Assembly: GCA_040235375.1 (NCBI GenBank)
Contig: JBECKQ010000233.1
Location: 1 to 26,380, forward strand
Source of the DNA: JBECKQ01 sp040235375
Lineage (GTDB): Bacteria; Planctomycetota; Phycisphaerae; UBA1845
DNA: 26,380 bases
Reading direction: 5' to 3'
Every line of letters starts with the position of its first letter. Within the stretch, counting starts at the first letter, position 1. The notes under the pieces are model-generated. The model was not told the origin of the DNA. It saw nothing but the letters and a program-made list of their open reading frames with translations, and did no database searches. Below, in pieces: positions 7,438 through 15,974 of this stretch. The position numbers and the translations under genes are program-made.

Positions 7438-10400
7438 CTAGTCACCGCCCGGTTCGAACTCGATCTCCCCGTACTCCCGAAACTCGAGAAGGTCGAGCTT
7501 GGCCTTGAACGCCGGCAGCAACGGCAGTCCGTTGCGTGCGGCGAACCTGCGGATGTCCCTGACGTCCACTACGCCGTCGTTGTTCTCGTCCGCGAGGTAC
7601 GCGTCAGGCATCGGCAGGTCGCCGACGTTGACGCGGAACTGCGGCCTGGCCAGATCCATCGGGGAGGGATAGCCCAGCTTGGCACAGCCATCGACCAGAT
7701 CACCCACCTCGGCGAAGTTTGCCTGAATGGCGGTGAAGTCGGCGACGTTCTGAACGCCGTCGCCGGTGGCGTCGGCCAGGAACCCGAGGTTCGGATCCAC
7801 CGGCTGGTTCCACTCAATCGACAGGATGGAGAAGTCGGTGATGTCCACGAGGTTGTCTTGGGCCACCCAGGCGTTGGAGAAGTCGCCGGACAGCAGCTCG
7901 TCCGCACCGATGAAGTCGGGCGAGGCCGAGCAGCCGTCGACGCTGTCGAAGACCAGCGGCAGCGTGCGGCTGAGCGTGTGGCCCTCGGTCACCTGGATCC
8001 AGTCGGCGTTATCCTTCCACAGGGCTGCATCTTCGATGTGGATCGTGCCGGACCCGCTGGTGAAGGAGACGTTGTGGACCTCGGTATCCGTGCCGACCCC
8101 GCAGTCGGTGACGACCAGCGTCACGTCTCGAGATACGGCGCCGCTGAGGGCCTGGATGTCGATGGCGATGTCCACGTAAGTGAGGTCGTCGTACTCGCAG
8201 CCGGTGACCGGATCGCCTGTGGCCGGGCTGCACGTATCGGCCGTGCAATCGTTGGAATCATCGCAATTGCCGTCGTTCGGCATATTAACGCACGTGTCGC
8301 CGATGTCGTCGCAGCTGTCGTCCGTGCAGGCAAAAGCGTCGCCGCAATCGCGCGGTAATCCATCGCCGCAAGTCCCGTCGGTGCAGTATTCATCAATGGT
8401 GCAGTACTCGCCATCTTCGCACGGTGCTCCATTAACTGCGTGGTTTGCGACACAGACACCACTGTCATTGCAGCTGTCCGGATCCGTGCAGTCAGTATCG
8501 CTGCCGTCGCCGCAAGGTGTGTCCACGGCCCAGTAGCCGTAGTCCTGGCACAAACCTGCGCCGTCGCAGTAGTCCTGGTTGACACAGTCTGCGGCAGCGT
8601 CGCCGCAGGTCGTACTCGTGGGCTCGTAGTTCGTCAGGCAGGTTCCAGCGTCGTCGCACGTATCGGGGTTGTCGCATTCCGTATCGTCCGGACTGCCGCA
8701 AAGTGTGTCCACGGCCCAGTAGCCGTAGTCCTGGCACGAACCTGCGCCGTCACAGTAGTCCTGATTGACACAGTCTGCGGCAGCGTCGCCGCAGGTCGTG
8801 CTCGTGGGCTCGTAGTTCGTCAGGCAGGTTCCTGCGTTGTCGCACGTGTCGGGGTTGTCGCATTCCGTATCGTCCGAGCTCCCGCAAGGTGTGTCCACAG
8901 TCCAGTAGCCGTAGTCCTGGCAGAGTCCTGCTCCGTCGCAGTAATCCTGGTTCACACAGTCCGCGGCAGCGTCGCCGCAGGTCGTGCTCGTGGGCTCGTA
9001 GTTCGTCAGGCAGGTTCCTGCGTTGTCGCACGTGTCGGGGTTGTCGCATTCCGTATCGTCCGAACTCCCGCAAGGTGTGTCCACGGCCCAGTAGCCATAG
9101 TCCTGGCACGAACCTGCGCCGTCACAGTAGTCCTGGTTGACACAGTCTGCCGCAGCGTCGCCGCAGGTCGTGCTTGTCGGCTCGTAGTTGGGCTGGCAGG
9201 TCCCGGCACCGTCGCACGTATCGGGATTATCACACGCGGTGTCAGATTGATCGCCGCAGGCTTCTCCGCTGGGGACCGATGTCCACGCCTCCGGGTCGGT
9301 AGCCGGATCGCACCACTCGCAGTCGTTGAGCGGATTCAGGTCACCGTCGTTCTTGTACGCGCCGTCGATGTAGCACTGCGTGCCGTCGAGGACGATCACG
9401 TCGCCCGAATCCGTTGCGGTCGGCGAGAAGTACTCCGCCGTATCGGCTCGGGTCAGCTTGTTCACCAGGCTCGGATAGGAGGTCGGGTTGTCGGGCAGGA
9501 ACGTCACGCTCGTCGTACCGGCTGCGATGGTCGTGAACGTCAGCGTCGCCGCCGTGCCGTCCGCCTGCGTGGAACCGCCCTGGATGGTCGCCGAGTAGGC
9601 GATGTCCCCCGGCGTGTCTATCTGGGCGACTTCCGTCCAGGGAATCGCTCCGTTGGGGACGATATCCACCAGCGTCAGCATGGTCGTGTCATAGTGCATC
9701 AACGCCTGCACGCCGTTGACCGCGTGACTCAGGTTGGCGACGTCCAGCGTAACCGTCACCGTGTCGTTGATCTCCACGACCTCCGAGCCGGCCGCGACGT
9801 TGAGCAGCAGGTCGCCCGTAGCCGTGTCGTTCACGCCCTCGAAGACCAGGTCCCCCGGGTCGAAATTGCCTTCGCCACCGCCGCATGTGCCGCACGGCGA
9901 CGTGCCATAGAGGACATCCCCCGTGGCCCCGGCCAGAATCTGCGGGGTGCACGCCACCTGCGCCTCCATCTTCAGCACGGCCACCCGCGACCACTGCGGT
10001 GCAACGCCGGTCGGGTCTGTCGAACATCCACCTGTTGGTAAGTACGAGCCGCTCAAGTTGTCCACCAGCCCCGGCACCGTGACGTCGTAGTTTGTCAGGT
10101 TGGTGAAAAGCGGCGTGTGGTATATACCGTCAGGTTCAAAGGAACTCGGAAAGGACTCGGGAACGAGCGACACTTCTCCAGGGTCGTAGGTAATATCCAG
10201 ACTCACGGACGCCAGTCCATCCGGGCAATCGGTCTGCGCCCAGACCTCGAGGTAGAAGACGTCGTTCGCGTTGAACGCGGTGAGCGACGCCGGAAGCGAG
10301 GTCACCTCGTTGGTTCCGGTGAACGTGTTCACGGCCACCAGCCGGATCTGCGCGGAGCCGACCGGCGAGTCGCGCAGATCGTCAAGCACCGGCGGGGCCT

Positions 10401-10503
10401 CACCGGCCCGGCGGCTGATGTCGGCGGCCATCGCGGCCGTACACGCCAGCCCGGCCACCAGGGCGACACAAAGACATACACGCATCATGGGAAACCCTTT
10501 CAT
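7438..10503 (-). CDS. Gene 5: secreted protein with two cohesin-like modules, 62-aa Cys-rich repeats and dockerin
   Basis: 1021 aa from the ATG at 10503, which has AAAGGAG 8 nt upstream and starts a clean signal peptide (MRVCLCVALVAGLAC, AMA cleavage). An extension to 10659 was rejected. Residues about 51-225 are a cohesin-like module of the type at the C-terminus of gene 7; about 232-368 is a second one (HAVNGVQALMHYD). A CEWCD linker leads to four nearly identical 62-aa cysteine-rich repeats (DNPDTCD, EPTSTTCGD, QDYCDGAG, QDYGYW), then more divergent cysteine-rich units to about 765. A beta-rich module (about 770-860), a dockerin-like region (about 885-945) and one further EF-hand (ENNDGVVDVRD, near 973) end the protein. 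The last three parts are shared with gene 9. Inferred role: extended, disulfide-stiffened surface scaffold. Confidence 0.92.
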   Translation of the reverse strand: MKGFPMMRVCLCVALVAGLACTAAMAADISRRAGEAPPVLDDLRDSPVGSAQIRLVAVNTFTGTNEVTSLPASLTAFNANDVFYLEVWAQTDCPDGLASVSLDITYDPGEVSLVPESFPSSFEPDGIYHTPLFTNLTNYDVTVPGLVDNLSGSYLPTGGCSTDPTGVAPQWSRVAVLKMEAQVACTPQILAGATGDVLYGTSPCGTCGGGEGNFDPGDLVFEGVNDTATGDLLLNVAAGSEVVEINDTVTVTLDVANLSHAVNGVQALMHYDTTMLTLVDIVPNGAIPWTEVAQIDTPGDIAYSATIQGGSTQADGTAATLTFTTIAAGTTSVTFLPDNPTSYPSLVNKLTRADTAEYFSPTATDSGDVIVLDGTQCYIDGAYKNDGDLNPLNDCEWCDPATDPEAWTSVPSGEACGDQSDTACDNPDTCDGAGTCQPNYEPTSTTCGDAAADCVNQDYCDGAGSCQDYGYWAVDTPCGSSDDTECDNPDTCDNAGTCLTNYEPTSTTCGDAAADCVNQDYCDGAGLCQDYGYWTVDTPCGSSDDTECDNPDTCDNAGTCLTNYEPTSTTCGDAAADCVNQDYCDGAGSCQDYGYWAVDTLCGSPDDTECDNPDTCDDAGTCLTNYEPTSTTCGDAAADCVNQDYCDGAGLCQDYGYWAVDTPCGDGSDTDCTDPDSCNDSGVCVANHAVNGAPCEDGEYCTIDEYCTDGTCGDGLPRDCGDAFACTDDSCDDIGDTCVNMPNDGNCDDSNDCTADTCSPATGDPVTGCEYDDLTYVDIAIDIQALSGAVSRDVTLVVTDCGVGTDTEVHNVSFTSGSGTIHIEDAALWKDNADWIQVTEGHTLSRTLPLVFDSVDGCSASPDFIGADELLSGDFSNAWVAQDNLVDITDFSILSIEWNQPVDPNLGFLADATGDGVQNVADFTAIQANFAEVGDLVDGCAKLGYPSPMDLARPQFRVNVGDLPMPDAYLADENNDGVVDVRDIRRFAARNGLPLLPAFKAKLDLLEFREYGEIEFEPGGD
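8501..9262 (-). repeat. Tandem repeat, four copies of 186 bp within gene 5
   Basis: The landmark GTGTCCAC recurs at 8519, 8705, 8891 and 9077, exactly 186 bp (62 codons) apart, and the copies differ at only scattered positions. The period keeps frame, so gain or loss of units would give longer or shorter proteins. Such near-identity points to recent amplification or ongoing homogenisation, and is also a place where an assembly could collapse. Confidence 0.93.
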
Positions 10504-10511
10504 ATCGCACG

Positions 10512-10518
10512 CTCCTTT
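10512..10518 (-). promoter_or_regulatory. Ribosome binding site that fixes the gene 5 start
   Basis: AAAGGAG lies 8 nt before the ATG at 10503, just ahead of the signal peptide. It is the reason for choosing this start over the in-frame codon at 10659. Confidence 0.65.
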
Positions 10519-10659
10519 CGAGCCCAGGGAATTGACGGATAAACGGGAGGGCGCCGTGTGGAGGTACACACTCTGCCCAAAGAAATCGGGTTTGACCATC
10601 CGGTGTCCGGCCGGCGGTTCTCGTTGTGGTCTCAATGTGTTTTTCACGATGCCCTCCAT

Positions 10660-11649
10660 TCAATCAGGAAAGCAGCCCGTGCACTCGCCGCAAGTCAGGG
10701 CAAAGCACCCGGCGAAGCTGCCGAAATCACCGGTACCCACGGAATAACAGTTCGGATCGGCGCCGGCGCCGCAGGCGGCCTCGCCGAATTCGCCGTCATA
10801 GTTGGTCACCAGACAGTTGTCGTAACTCACGTGGTCCGGCGGGTAGAGTTGCCCGAAGCAGCCCCCGAATATGCCGAAGTCTCCGGTGCCGATCGCTCCG
10901 TCGTGGTGATCGAGATCGAACACGCACCACCGGCACTCGTCCGCGTCTTCGTCACACTGCTGGCAATCGTCAGGGCAGGGATCGCCTGTGGCCGGCAGGC
11001 ACTGGCCATCGACGTCGCAGACTTCGGCGCCGTTGCAGAACACGCCGTCGCTGCAATGGTCGTCGATCCCGCAGATCGCGGAGACAACGCCCACTGTGCT
11101 GATGTCACCGGTGACGTCGTTGGCCGTGCCCGGGCCGAACACCCTTGTCATGCACTGCTCCACAGGGGCGACCTGCGGAAGGAATGCAACGCTGCTGCCG
11201 CCGGTGACTGCAAGCACCTGGAACTCGAACGTGGCCACGACGAAGCCATCCGTTCCGACGAGCGGCGGGTTCGACAGACTTGCCCAGGCACTGTACGTGG
11301 CGACCCCGTCGTTGTCCGGGATGTCATCTTCAGGATTCACGTCCTCGTTCGCGCAGTTCGGATGCCACTGCGTCAGTGTCCACGTGTGCGGCGAACTGTC
11401 CGTGTTGAAGCCGAGCAGCAGCAGCACGTCGGAATCCCAGGTGATGATCGCATCGAGGGCCTTCGTAATTTCGCCATTGGGATCGGTCGATCTGGCCACG
11501 AGATCGAAGGATACGACGTCATCAACTGTCGCCGTCTGCGTGGCCGGCTGGTAAATCAGATCAATATCGGCCATGGCGGTGCCGCAGGCTGTGACCAGAC
11601 AGATCAGCACGGATAAGACTTCTGGTCTTTGGGCAATATGCGAGCGCAT
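10660..11649 (-). CDS. Gene 6: secreted cohesin-like protein with GTGDFG dockerin-like end
   Basis: 329 aa, with AAAGGAT 6 nt before the ATG. Signal peptide at about 1-27. Residues about 28-190 are a cohesin-like module closest in layout to the first one of gene 3 (ITWDSDVLLLLGF, an acidic NDGVATYSAWA insertion, then FEFQVLA). Residues about 192-240 are cysteine-rich (CSDGVFCNGAEVCD, QQCDEDADEC). The last 90 residues hold two copies of a motif centred on GTGDFGIFGGCFG and GTGDFGSFAGCFA and end CGECTGCFPD. This end resembles a dockerin EF-hand pair but has a 13-residue first loop and a cysteine-bearing insertion in the second. Genes 7 and 8 carry the same module. Function unknown; a variant docking or surface-anchoring domain is plausible. 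Confidence 0.9.
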   Translation of the reverse strand: MRSHIAQRPEVLSVLICLVTACGTAMADIDLIYQPATQTATVDDVVSFDLVARSTDPNGEITKALDAIITWDSDVLLLLGFNTDSSPHTWTLTQWHPNCANEDVNPEDDIPDNDGVATYSAWASLSNPPLVGTDGFVVATFEFQVLAVTGGSSVAFLPQVAPVEQCMTRVFGPGTANDVTGDISTVGVVSAICGIDDHCSDGVFCNGAEVCDVDGQCLPATGDPCPDDCQQCDEDADECRWCVFDLDHHDGAIGTGDFGIFGGCFGQLYPPDHVSYDNCLVTNYDGEFGEAACGAGADPNCYSVGTGDFGSFAGCFALTCGECTGCFPD

Positions 11650-11759
11650 TTTGCGATCCTTTCATGTCATGATCCGCTGGCGAACAACGCCGGTTTGCGG
11701 GTCCGAGCAGTCCGCCTGCTGATAAGCCCACCCGCGCTCTGCACTGCAGCGGTGCCGCA

Positions 11760-14700
11760 CTACGGCGCCACGAACTTCACCTGTTCCACCGGCTGCGCAA
11801 GCTCGCCCAGTTGGACGGTCAGTCCGCCGAAATCGATCAACTCCGGATCGATGTTTCCGAAACGGTTGAGGATCGAGACGCCGTAAATCTGGCCGGCAGG
11901 ACCGGCACTGATTGCCGTCGGACCGCGTCGCAGAACACGCATCTCCAGCGTCGCGACGCGGACCCAGGTCGAATCGGCGCCGTAGCCTTCCTTGCCCGGT
12001 GATAGGCAACCGCCGAGGGCAGACACGCTGCCGGCCGTATTGTCCATCCGGCCGCCGGCGAACGTGCCGAACGCGCCGCCCGGTATCACGCGGACAACGC
12101 TCATGCGTCGGGGATCGAAGCTGATGTCGCTGTACACTGCGGCGAGGCCGTCCGCCGAGTCGCCCGCCGTGGCCCAGACCTCCACGAAGAAGTGGTGCAG
12201 CGCGCCGACCGTGTGACTGGACGTCGGGGGCTCGTCCGCGACGTCGGACGGCGTTGGATTCCTGCGGGCGACCAGCTGAATGCTGACTGCATCGTCGGGT
12301 AAGTTCCCGGCCTTTGTTGGTCCCCAGCAGTTGGGGCAGTTCGGACAGGTCAGCGCGAAGCAGCCTGCGAAGACACCGAAATCACCTGTGCCGACGCACA
12401 CGCCGCCGTCGCCATCGAAATTGCTGGCTTCGCACGCGTGGGGGGGCGAGTAGCAGGCCCCGAAGCAACCCGCGAAGATCCCGAAATCGCCTGTCGTAAT
12501 CGCCCCGTCGGCCTGATCAAGATCAAAGATGCACCAGTCACCGCAGCTTTGAGTGCCGTTGTCGCACTGCTGGCACGCGTCGCAGGGGTCATCTCCGTCC
12601 AAACACAGATCGCCGCTACAGGTTTCGGGTCCCGTGCACCAGAGGCCGTCGTCGCAGTGGCTGTCGATCAGGCACTCCGTCCATGGGCAGTAATCGACGT
12701 AGTCGCCAGCCGGGTCGCCGAAGGCGTTGGTGTTCAGGTCGTCTGCCGGATCGACGTTGCAATCGCCCGGGCCGTCGACCTCTGCAACGCCGTTGGTGTT
12801 GAACGGCCCGGTCCGATCGCCCCACCAGTTGTCGGTGGCGGTGATGGTGGTTCCGTCATATTCACTGAGGACGCCGTAGTACGTGTTGCCAGTGATGGCG
12901 CAGTCGGTCATGGTGACGTTGTACGAACTTGACGTGGTGCCGGCGGCATAATCATCCAGGTAGACACCGTAGTCATGCCCGCTGATCGTGTCGCCATCGA
13001 AACTGGCCGTGATATCTCCATCACCCAACGTGAAAATGAACACACCGACTTCAGCGTTGTTTGTGATCGTGTTGTTCTGGAAGGCGGCAGTCACGGACGA
13101 GCCGTACTCCTTGTCCTCGTCCTGGATGATGATTCCGCCGTTGACGTTGTCGTGGAAGTTGTTGTCCGTGATCGAGGCGTCGATGTCCACGTCGCCCGCG
13201 TAGCCGTTGAAACCGTTGCCGATCCACAAGGCGTACTGGCAGTCGTAGACTTCGTTATTGCCCGTGATGCTTACGGTCTTGGTCATCGCCGGCGATCCGG
13301 CTGTGAAGGAATTCTCGACGTAGATGCCTGCGGACTCGCTGCCGTCTGATGCGGCCGCTGTGTCGAAGCCGTAAATCGTGTTGCCGCTGATGGTGCCGAT
13401 CGATTCGGAGCCCAGCTCGATGGCGTAACCGAAGTCGTCGGTGGTCTTGTAGAAGAGGTTGTCGCTGATGGTGGCGTCGACGTACTGGTGGGTGACGACG
13501 CCAAGCCGTCCCGTGTCGGCGAATTCATTGCCCGTGATCATCATGCTTGCCCGACTGGCATCCGTATAGCTCGGCGCGCGGATATAGCTGCCGATCTCGT
13601 AGTATCCGCTGCTGGCGTCGGGCACGGACGTGTTCTTCACGACATTGCCGGCCAGCGCGCCTGAGCTATCCCAGTAGAGAATGCCATGCACCCAGTTATT
13701 TTTGACCAGGTCGAAATCGAAGGTCATTTGAGAGATGGCGACGTCCGTCGATCCCACGACGCGGACGCCGGCCTGCCGTGAGTCGTACTGTGGGTATCCG
13801 GGAAGTGCCCACGACAGGGTCGTGCTCGGCTGCACGACGACCGTGTCGCGGTCCAGGCCGCCGATCGTAAGACCACTGTATCCGTCGATGTTGATGGTTT
13901 CGTCATACGTTCCCGGGTGAACGGCGATCGCGTCACCTGCCAACGCCGCATCCACTGCATTCTGGATGTACGTGTAGTGCTCGCTGCTCACGTCCCAGAT
14001 GACCGGGAGATACCATATGTTGCCGGTTATTTCCGCCGTCGGATCGTCGGAGTTTCTTTCCGAGGTGAAGAACAGGTAGGAATCGCCGTTGTTGTCGGTG
14101 AAGCCCGTCGGCCACATCTCGATCCAGGTATTGGTGCCATAGAGGCCGGCGGAGACCATCCGCGAGCCATCGTCGAAGAACGTGCTGTCCAGCGCATCGC
14201 TCGACCAGGCCAGCAGGTACTGGCGGCCTCCTCCCTCGCTTGTCCACGGCGCTTGGACGAACATGTAGTCGTCGCCCACCCTGAGCAGCGTTGGGTCCCA
14301 GCCGGTGGAGGATGCGGAGGCGATCAAGGTCCACGAGTCGGTGCCGGAGTTGTATTGGAAGATCTGGTTCTCCCGCGGGGCCGGGCTCTTGAGCACCGCC
14401 AGGTACAGTTCGGAGCCGTCCTTGAAGAAGTGGCACAGGCCGCCGGCCGAGCCGACGGCGACTTCGGTGCTCCAGCCGCCGGTCTTGGGCGTTACCGAGT
14501 GCGTGGTGTAGAAGTCGTCACCGCGGCGGACGACCACAAAAAGCTCGCCGTCGTGGGCGACTTCGTCGTGGTGTGCCGAGCCGTCACTCAGGCCGGTGAC
14601 GATGGGTCCCACCTCGCCCCAGTCCGAGCCCTCCCAGTACCAGCCGTACAGCTCCGCGTTCGCGCCGACGTCGATGGTGGCGAACGCCCAGACCTCGCCG

Positions 14701-15680
14701 CCGAAATACGCCGCCCCGGTCTCGCCGAGGTAGCCGTTGGCGTTCATGGTCACGTTTGTGCCGGAGAGCAGCGTGGCGGTCGCGGCCGGCAGGGCATCGA
14801 TCGATGCTGCCTTCTTGTAATAGACGCGGTAATCGCTCGTGTCGGGATTGCTGTTCTGGTAGTTTCCGACGACCGTGTCGGACCGGCCGTAGAAAATCCA
14901 GTAGTCGGTGCCATCGTACGCGACGGACTGGCCGCGTTCATAGTAAGTATCGGATGTCACCTGGACCGGCTGACTGACCTCCGTCACCGGCCCCCGCCAG
15001 ACGGCGACCTCGCTGATCATGGCCTGGCCGTACGTGGTTTGCTGCGTCCATGCCGCGGCGGTCGCCGTGAAGGTGACGGTCCGCACGTCAGTCTGAATAC
15101 CAACGTCAAAAACACCGGTGATGGCGACATTGTTGTTTAACGGGCCGCCGTCAAGCCAGGTTACGTCGTACGGTCCGTTTGGGTCGCCGGAGATTTCAAT
15201 GCGGAAGCTGTCATTTCCGTCGCCCCTGTTCCAGATCACAGCGATGTATTTCTTCACGGGCGCTGGGCCAAAGTCCAGCGTCATTGTAGCGCTGGGGTCG
15301 GTCGTGCCCGAGGGACCGTGCTCCCACATGGCGCGGATTTGGTGGCCGGGCAGCCAGGTGCACGTTCCGCCCCACTCGTGTGCGGAACAATCACCGTTGT
15401 AACATGCTCCACCAGTAGCAAAGCCATCGTCGTTACACACGTCCATGTTGTGAGCGGCTTCACTCGCCGCGTTTCCAACATCGACAAAATCCACGTTGAT
15501 CGCACCAGGCGGTAGTCCAACCAGTCCTGGATTCGTGGTCCACTTCGTCGGCTCTGAAGTCGGGTACGGGTACGGCTCCGTCAGAAGTACGCCGCCGTCA
15601 CCGGAGGCCAATGGCGTCGTTCCCGCAAGCAGGCAAACGGTTGTGCAGCAAGCGAGACTTTTCAGAAATGACTTGCTCAT
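11760..15680 (-). CDS. Gene 7: secreted beta-propeller / beta-helix protein with dockerin-like and cohesin-like ends
   Basis: 1306 aa, with GGAG before the ATG. Signal peptide at about 1-27. Residues about 31-230 are the VDIG-type domain (FVDVGNAASEAAHNM, TYGQAMISEVAVW). Residues about 236-562 have repeated short strands with aromatic and GD turns, like a GH43/sialidase-style five-bladed propeller; catalytic residues cannot be assigned. Residues about 565-955 open with YTYIQNAVDAA and IAVHPGTYDE and repeat ITGN/ISDN turns ending in DNWWGDRTGP, a right-handed parallel beta-helix as in NosD or pectate-lyase-like proteins. A cysteine-rich stretch, a GTGDFG module (about 1045-1115) and a cohesin-like module (about 1133-1300, close to the first of gene 5) follow. 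Possible polysaccharide binding or lyase/hydrolase; the activity is unproven. Confidence 0.9.
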   Translation of the reverse strand: MSKSFLKSLACCTTVCLLAGTTPLASGDGGVLLTEPYPYPTSEPTKWTTNPGLVGLPPGAINVDFVDVGNAASEAAHNMDVCNDDGFATGGACYNGDCSAHEWGGTCTWLPGHQIRAMWEHGPSGTTDPSATMTLDFGPAPVKKYIAVIWNRGDGNDSFRIEISGDPNGPYDVTWLDGGPLNNNVAITGVFDVGIQTDVRTVTFTATAAAWTQQTTYGQAMISEVAVWRGPVTEVSQPVQVTSDTYYERGQSVAYDGTDYWIFYGRSDTVVGNYQNSNPDTSDYRVYYKKAASIDALPAATATLLSGTNVTMNANGYLGETGAAYFGGEVWAFATIDVGANAELYGWYWEGSDWGEVGPIVTGLSDGSAHHDEVAHDGELFVVVRRGDDFYTTHSVTPKTGGWSTEVAVGSAGGLCHFFKDGSELYLAVLKSPAPRENQIFQYNSGTDSWTLIASASSTGWDPTLLRVGDDYMFVQAPWTSEGGGRQYLLAWSSDALDSTFFDDGSRMVSAGLYGTNTWIEMWPTGFTDNNGDSYLFFTSERNSDDPTAEITGNIWYLPVIWDVSSEHYTYIQNAVDAALAGDAIAVHPGTYDETINIDGYSGLTIGGLDRDTVVVQPSTTLSWALPGYPQYDSRQAGVRVVGSTDVAISQMTFDFDLVKNNWVHGILYWDSSGALAGNVVKNTSVPDASSGYYEIGSYIRAPSYTDASRASMMITGNEFADTGRLGVVTHQYVDATISDNLFYKTTDDFGYAIELGSESIGTISGNTIYGFDTAAASDGSESAGIYVENSFTAGSPAMTKTVSITGNNEVYDCQYALWIGNGFNGYAGDVDIDASITDNNFHDNVNGGIIIQDEDKEYGSSVTAAFQNNTITNNAEVGVFIFTLGDGDITASFDGDTISGHDYGVYLDDYAAGTTSSSYNVTMTDCAITGNTYYGVLSEYDGTTITATDNWWGDRTGPFNTNGVAEVDGPGDCNVDPADDLNTNAFGDPAGDYVDYCPWTECLIDSHCDDGLWCTGPETCSGDLCLDGDDPCDACQQCDNGTQSCGDWCIFDLDQADGAITTGDFGIFAGCFGACYSPPHACEASNFDGDGGVCVGTGDFGVFAGCFALTCPNCPNCWGPTKAGNLPDDAVSIQLVARRNPTPSDVADEPPTSSHTVGALHHFFVEVWATAGDSADGLAAVYSDISFDPRRMSVVRVIPGGAFGTFAGGRMDNTAGSVSALGGCLSPGKEGYGADSTWVRVATLEMRVLRRGPTAISAGPAGQIYGVSILNRFGNIDPELIDFGGLTVQLGELAQPVEQVKFVAP

Positions 15681-15812
15681 GTCCTTACTCCTCTACAGCC
15701 AGGCGGCCGGTCGAAGCGGCGTGTCCACCATGGACTTGGCCGGTATACCTTTTCCAAGTATTCCGCGTCGAAACCGCCGGGCGCGAAGCTGTGTCGGCGG
15801 GTCCGGCAAACG

Positions 15813-15835
15813 GCCCGGGCGACAATCGCCCGGGC
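15813..15835 (-). terminator. Perfect 10-bp GC-rich hairpin after gene 8
   Basis: GCCCGGGCGA (15813-15822) and TCGCCCGGGC (15826-15835) form a perfect 10-bp stem with a 3-nt loop, about 140 nt past the gene 8 stop in the 294-bp gap before gene 7. Only a weak TTT follows on the minus strand. It is the best terminator candidate in this gap, the largest inside the cluster. Confidence 0.5.
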
Positions 15836-15974
15836 GAGAAGGGCCACGACTTTCGCCCACAACGCTCGTGAAATCCCTTCCCACCCAGGCATATCCCAGG
15901 ATCGCCGTCCTCCGTACGAACGGGATCCGTAAACACTCAACCACCGTTTCACGTTCCTTCCGCAGCATCTGTCC

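Noticed and set aside
8501..9262. CRISPR array
   Set aside because: The period is regular, but the whole 186-bp unit is repeated and coding in frame; there are no short repeats separated by unique spacers.
8440..10041. 533-codon plus-strand ORF
   Set aside because: It lies wholly antisense to gene 5 and its Val/Ala/Arg-rich repeats mirror the 186-bp repeat. Long antisense frames are expected in GC-rich coding DNA.
10504..10659. N-terminal extension of gene 5
   Set aside because: The added residues are not signal-like, and the ATG at 10503 has AAAGGAG and starts the signal peptide.
13917..15140. 407-codon plus-strand ORF
   Set aside because: Antisense to the propeller part of gene 7; composition is typical of a shadow frame.
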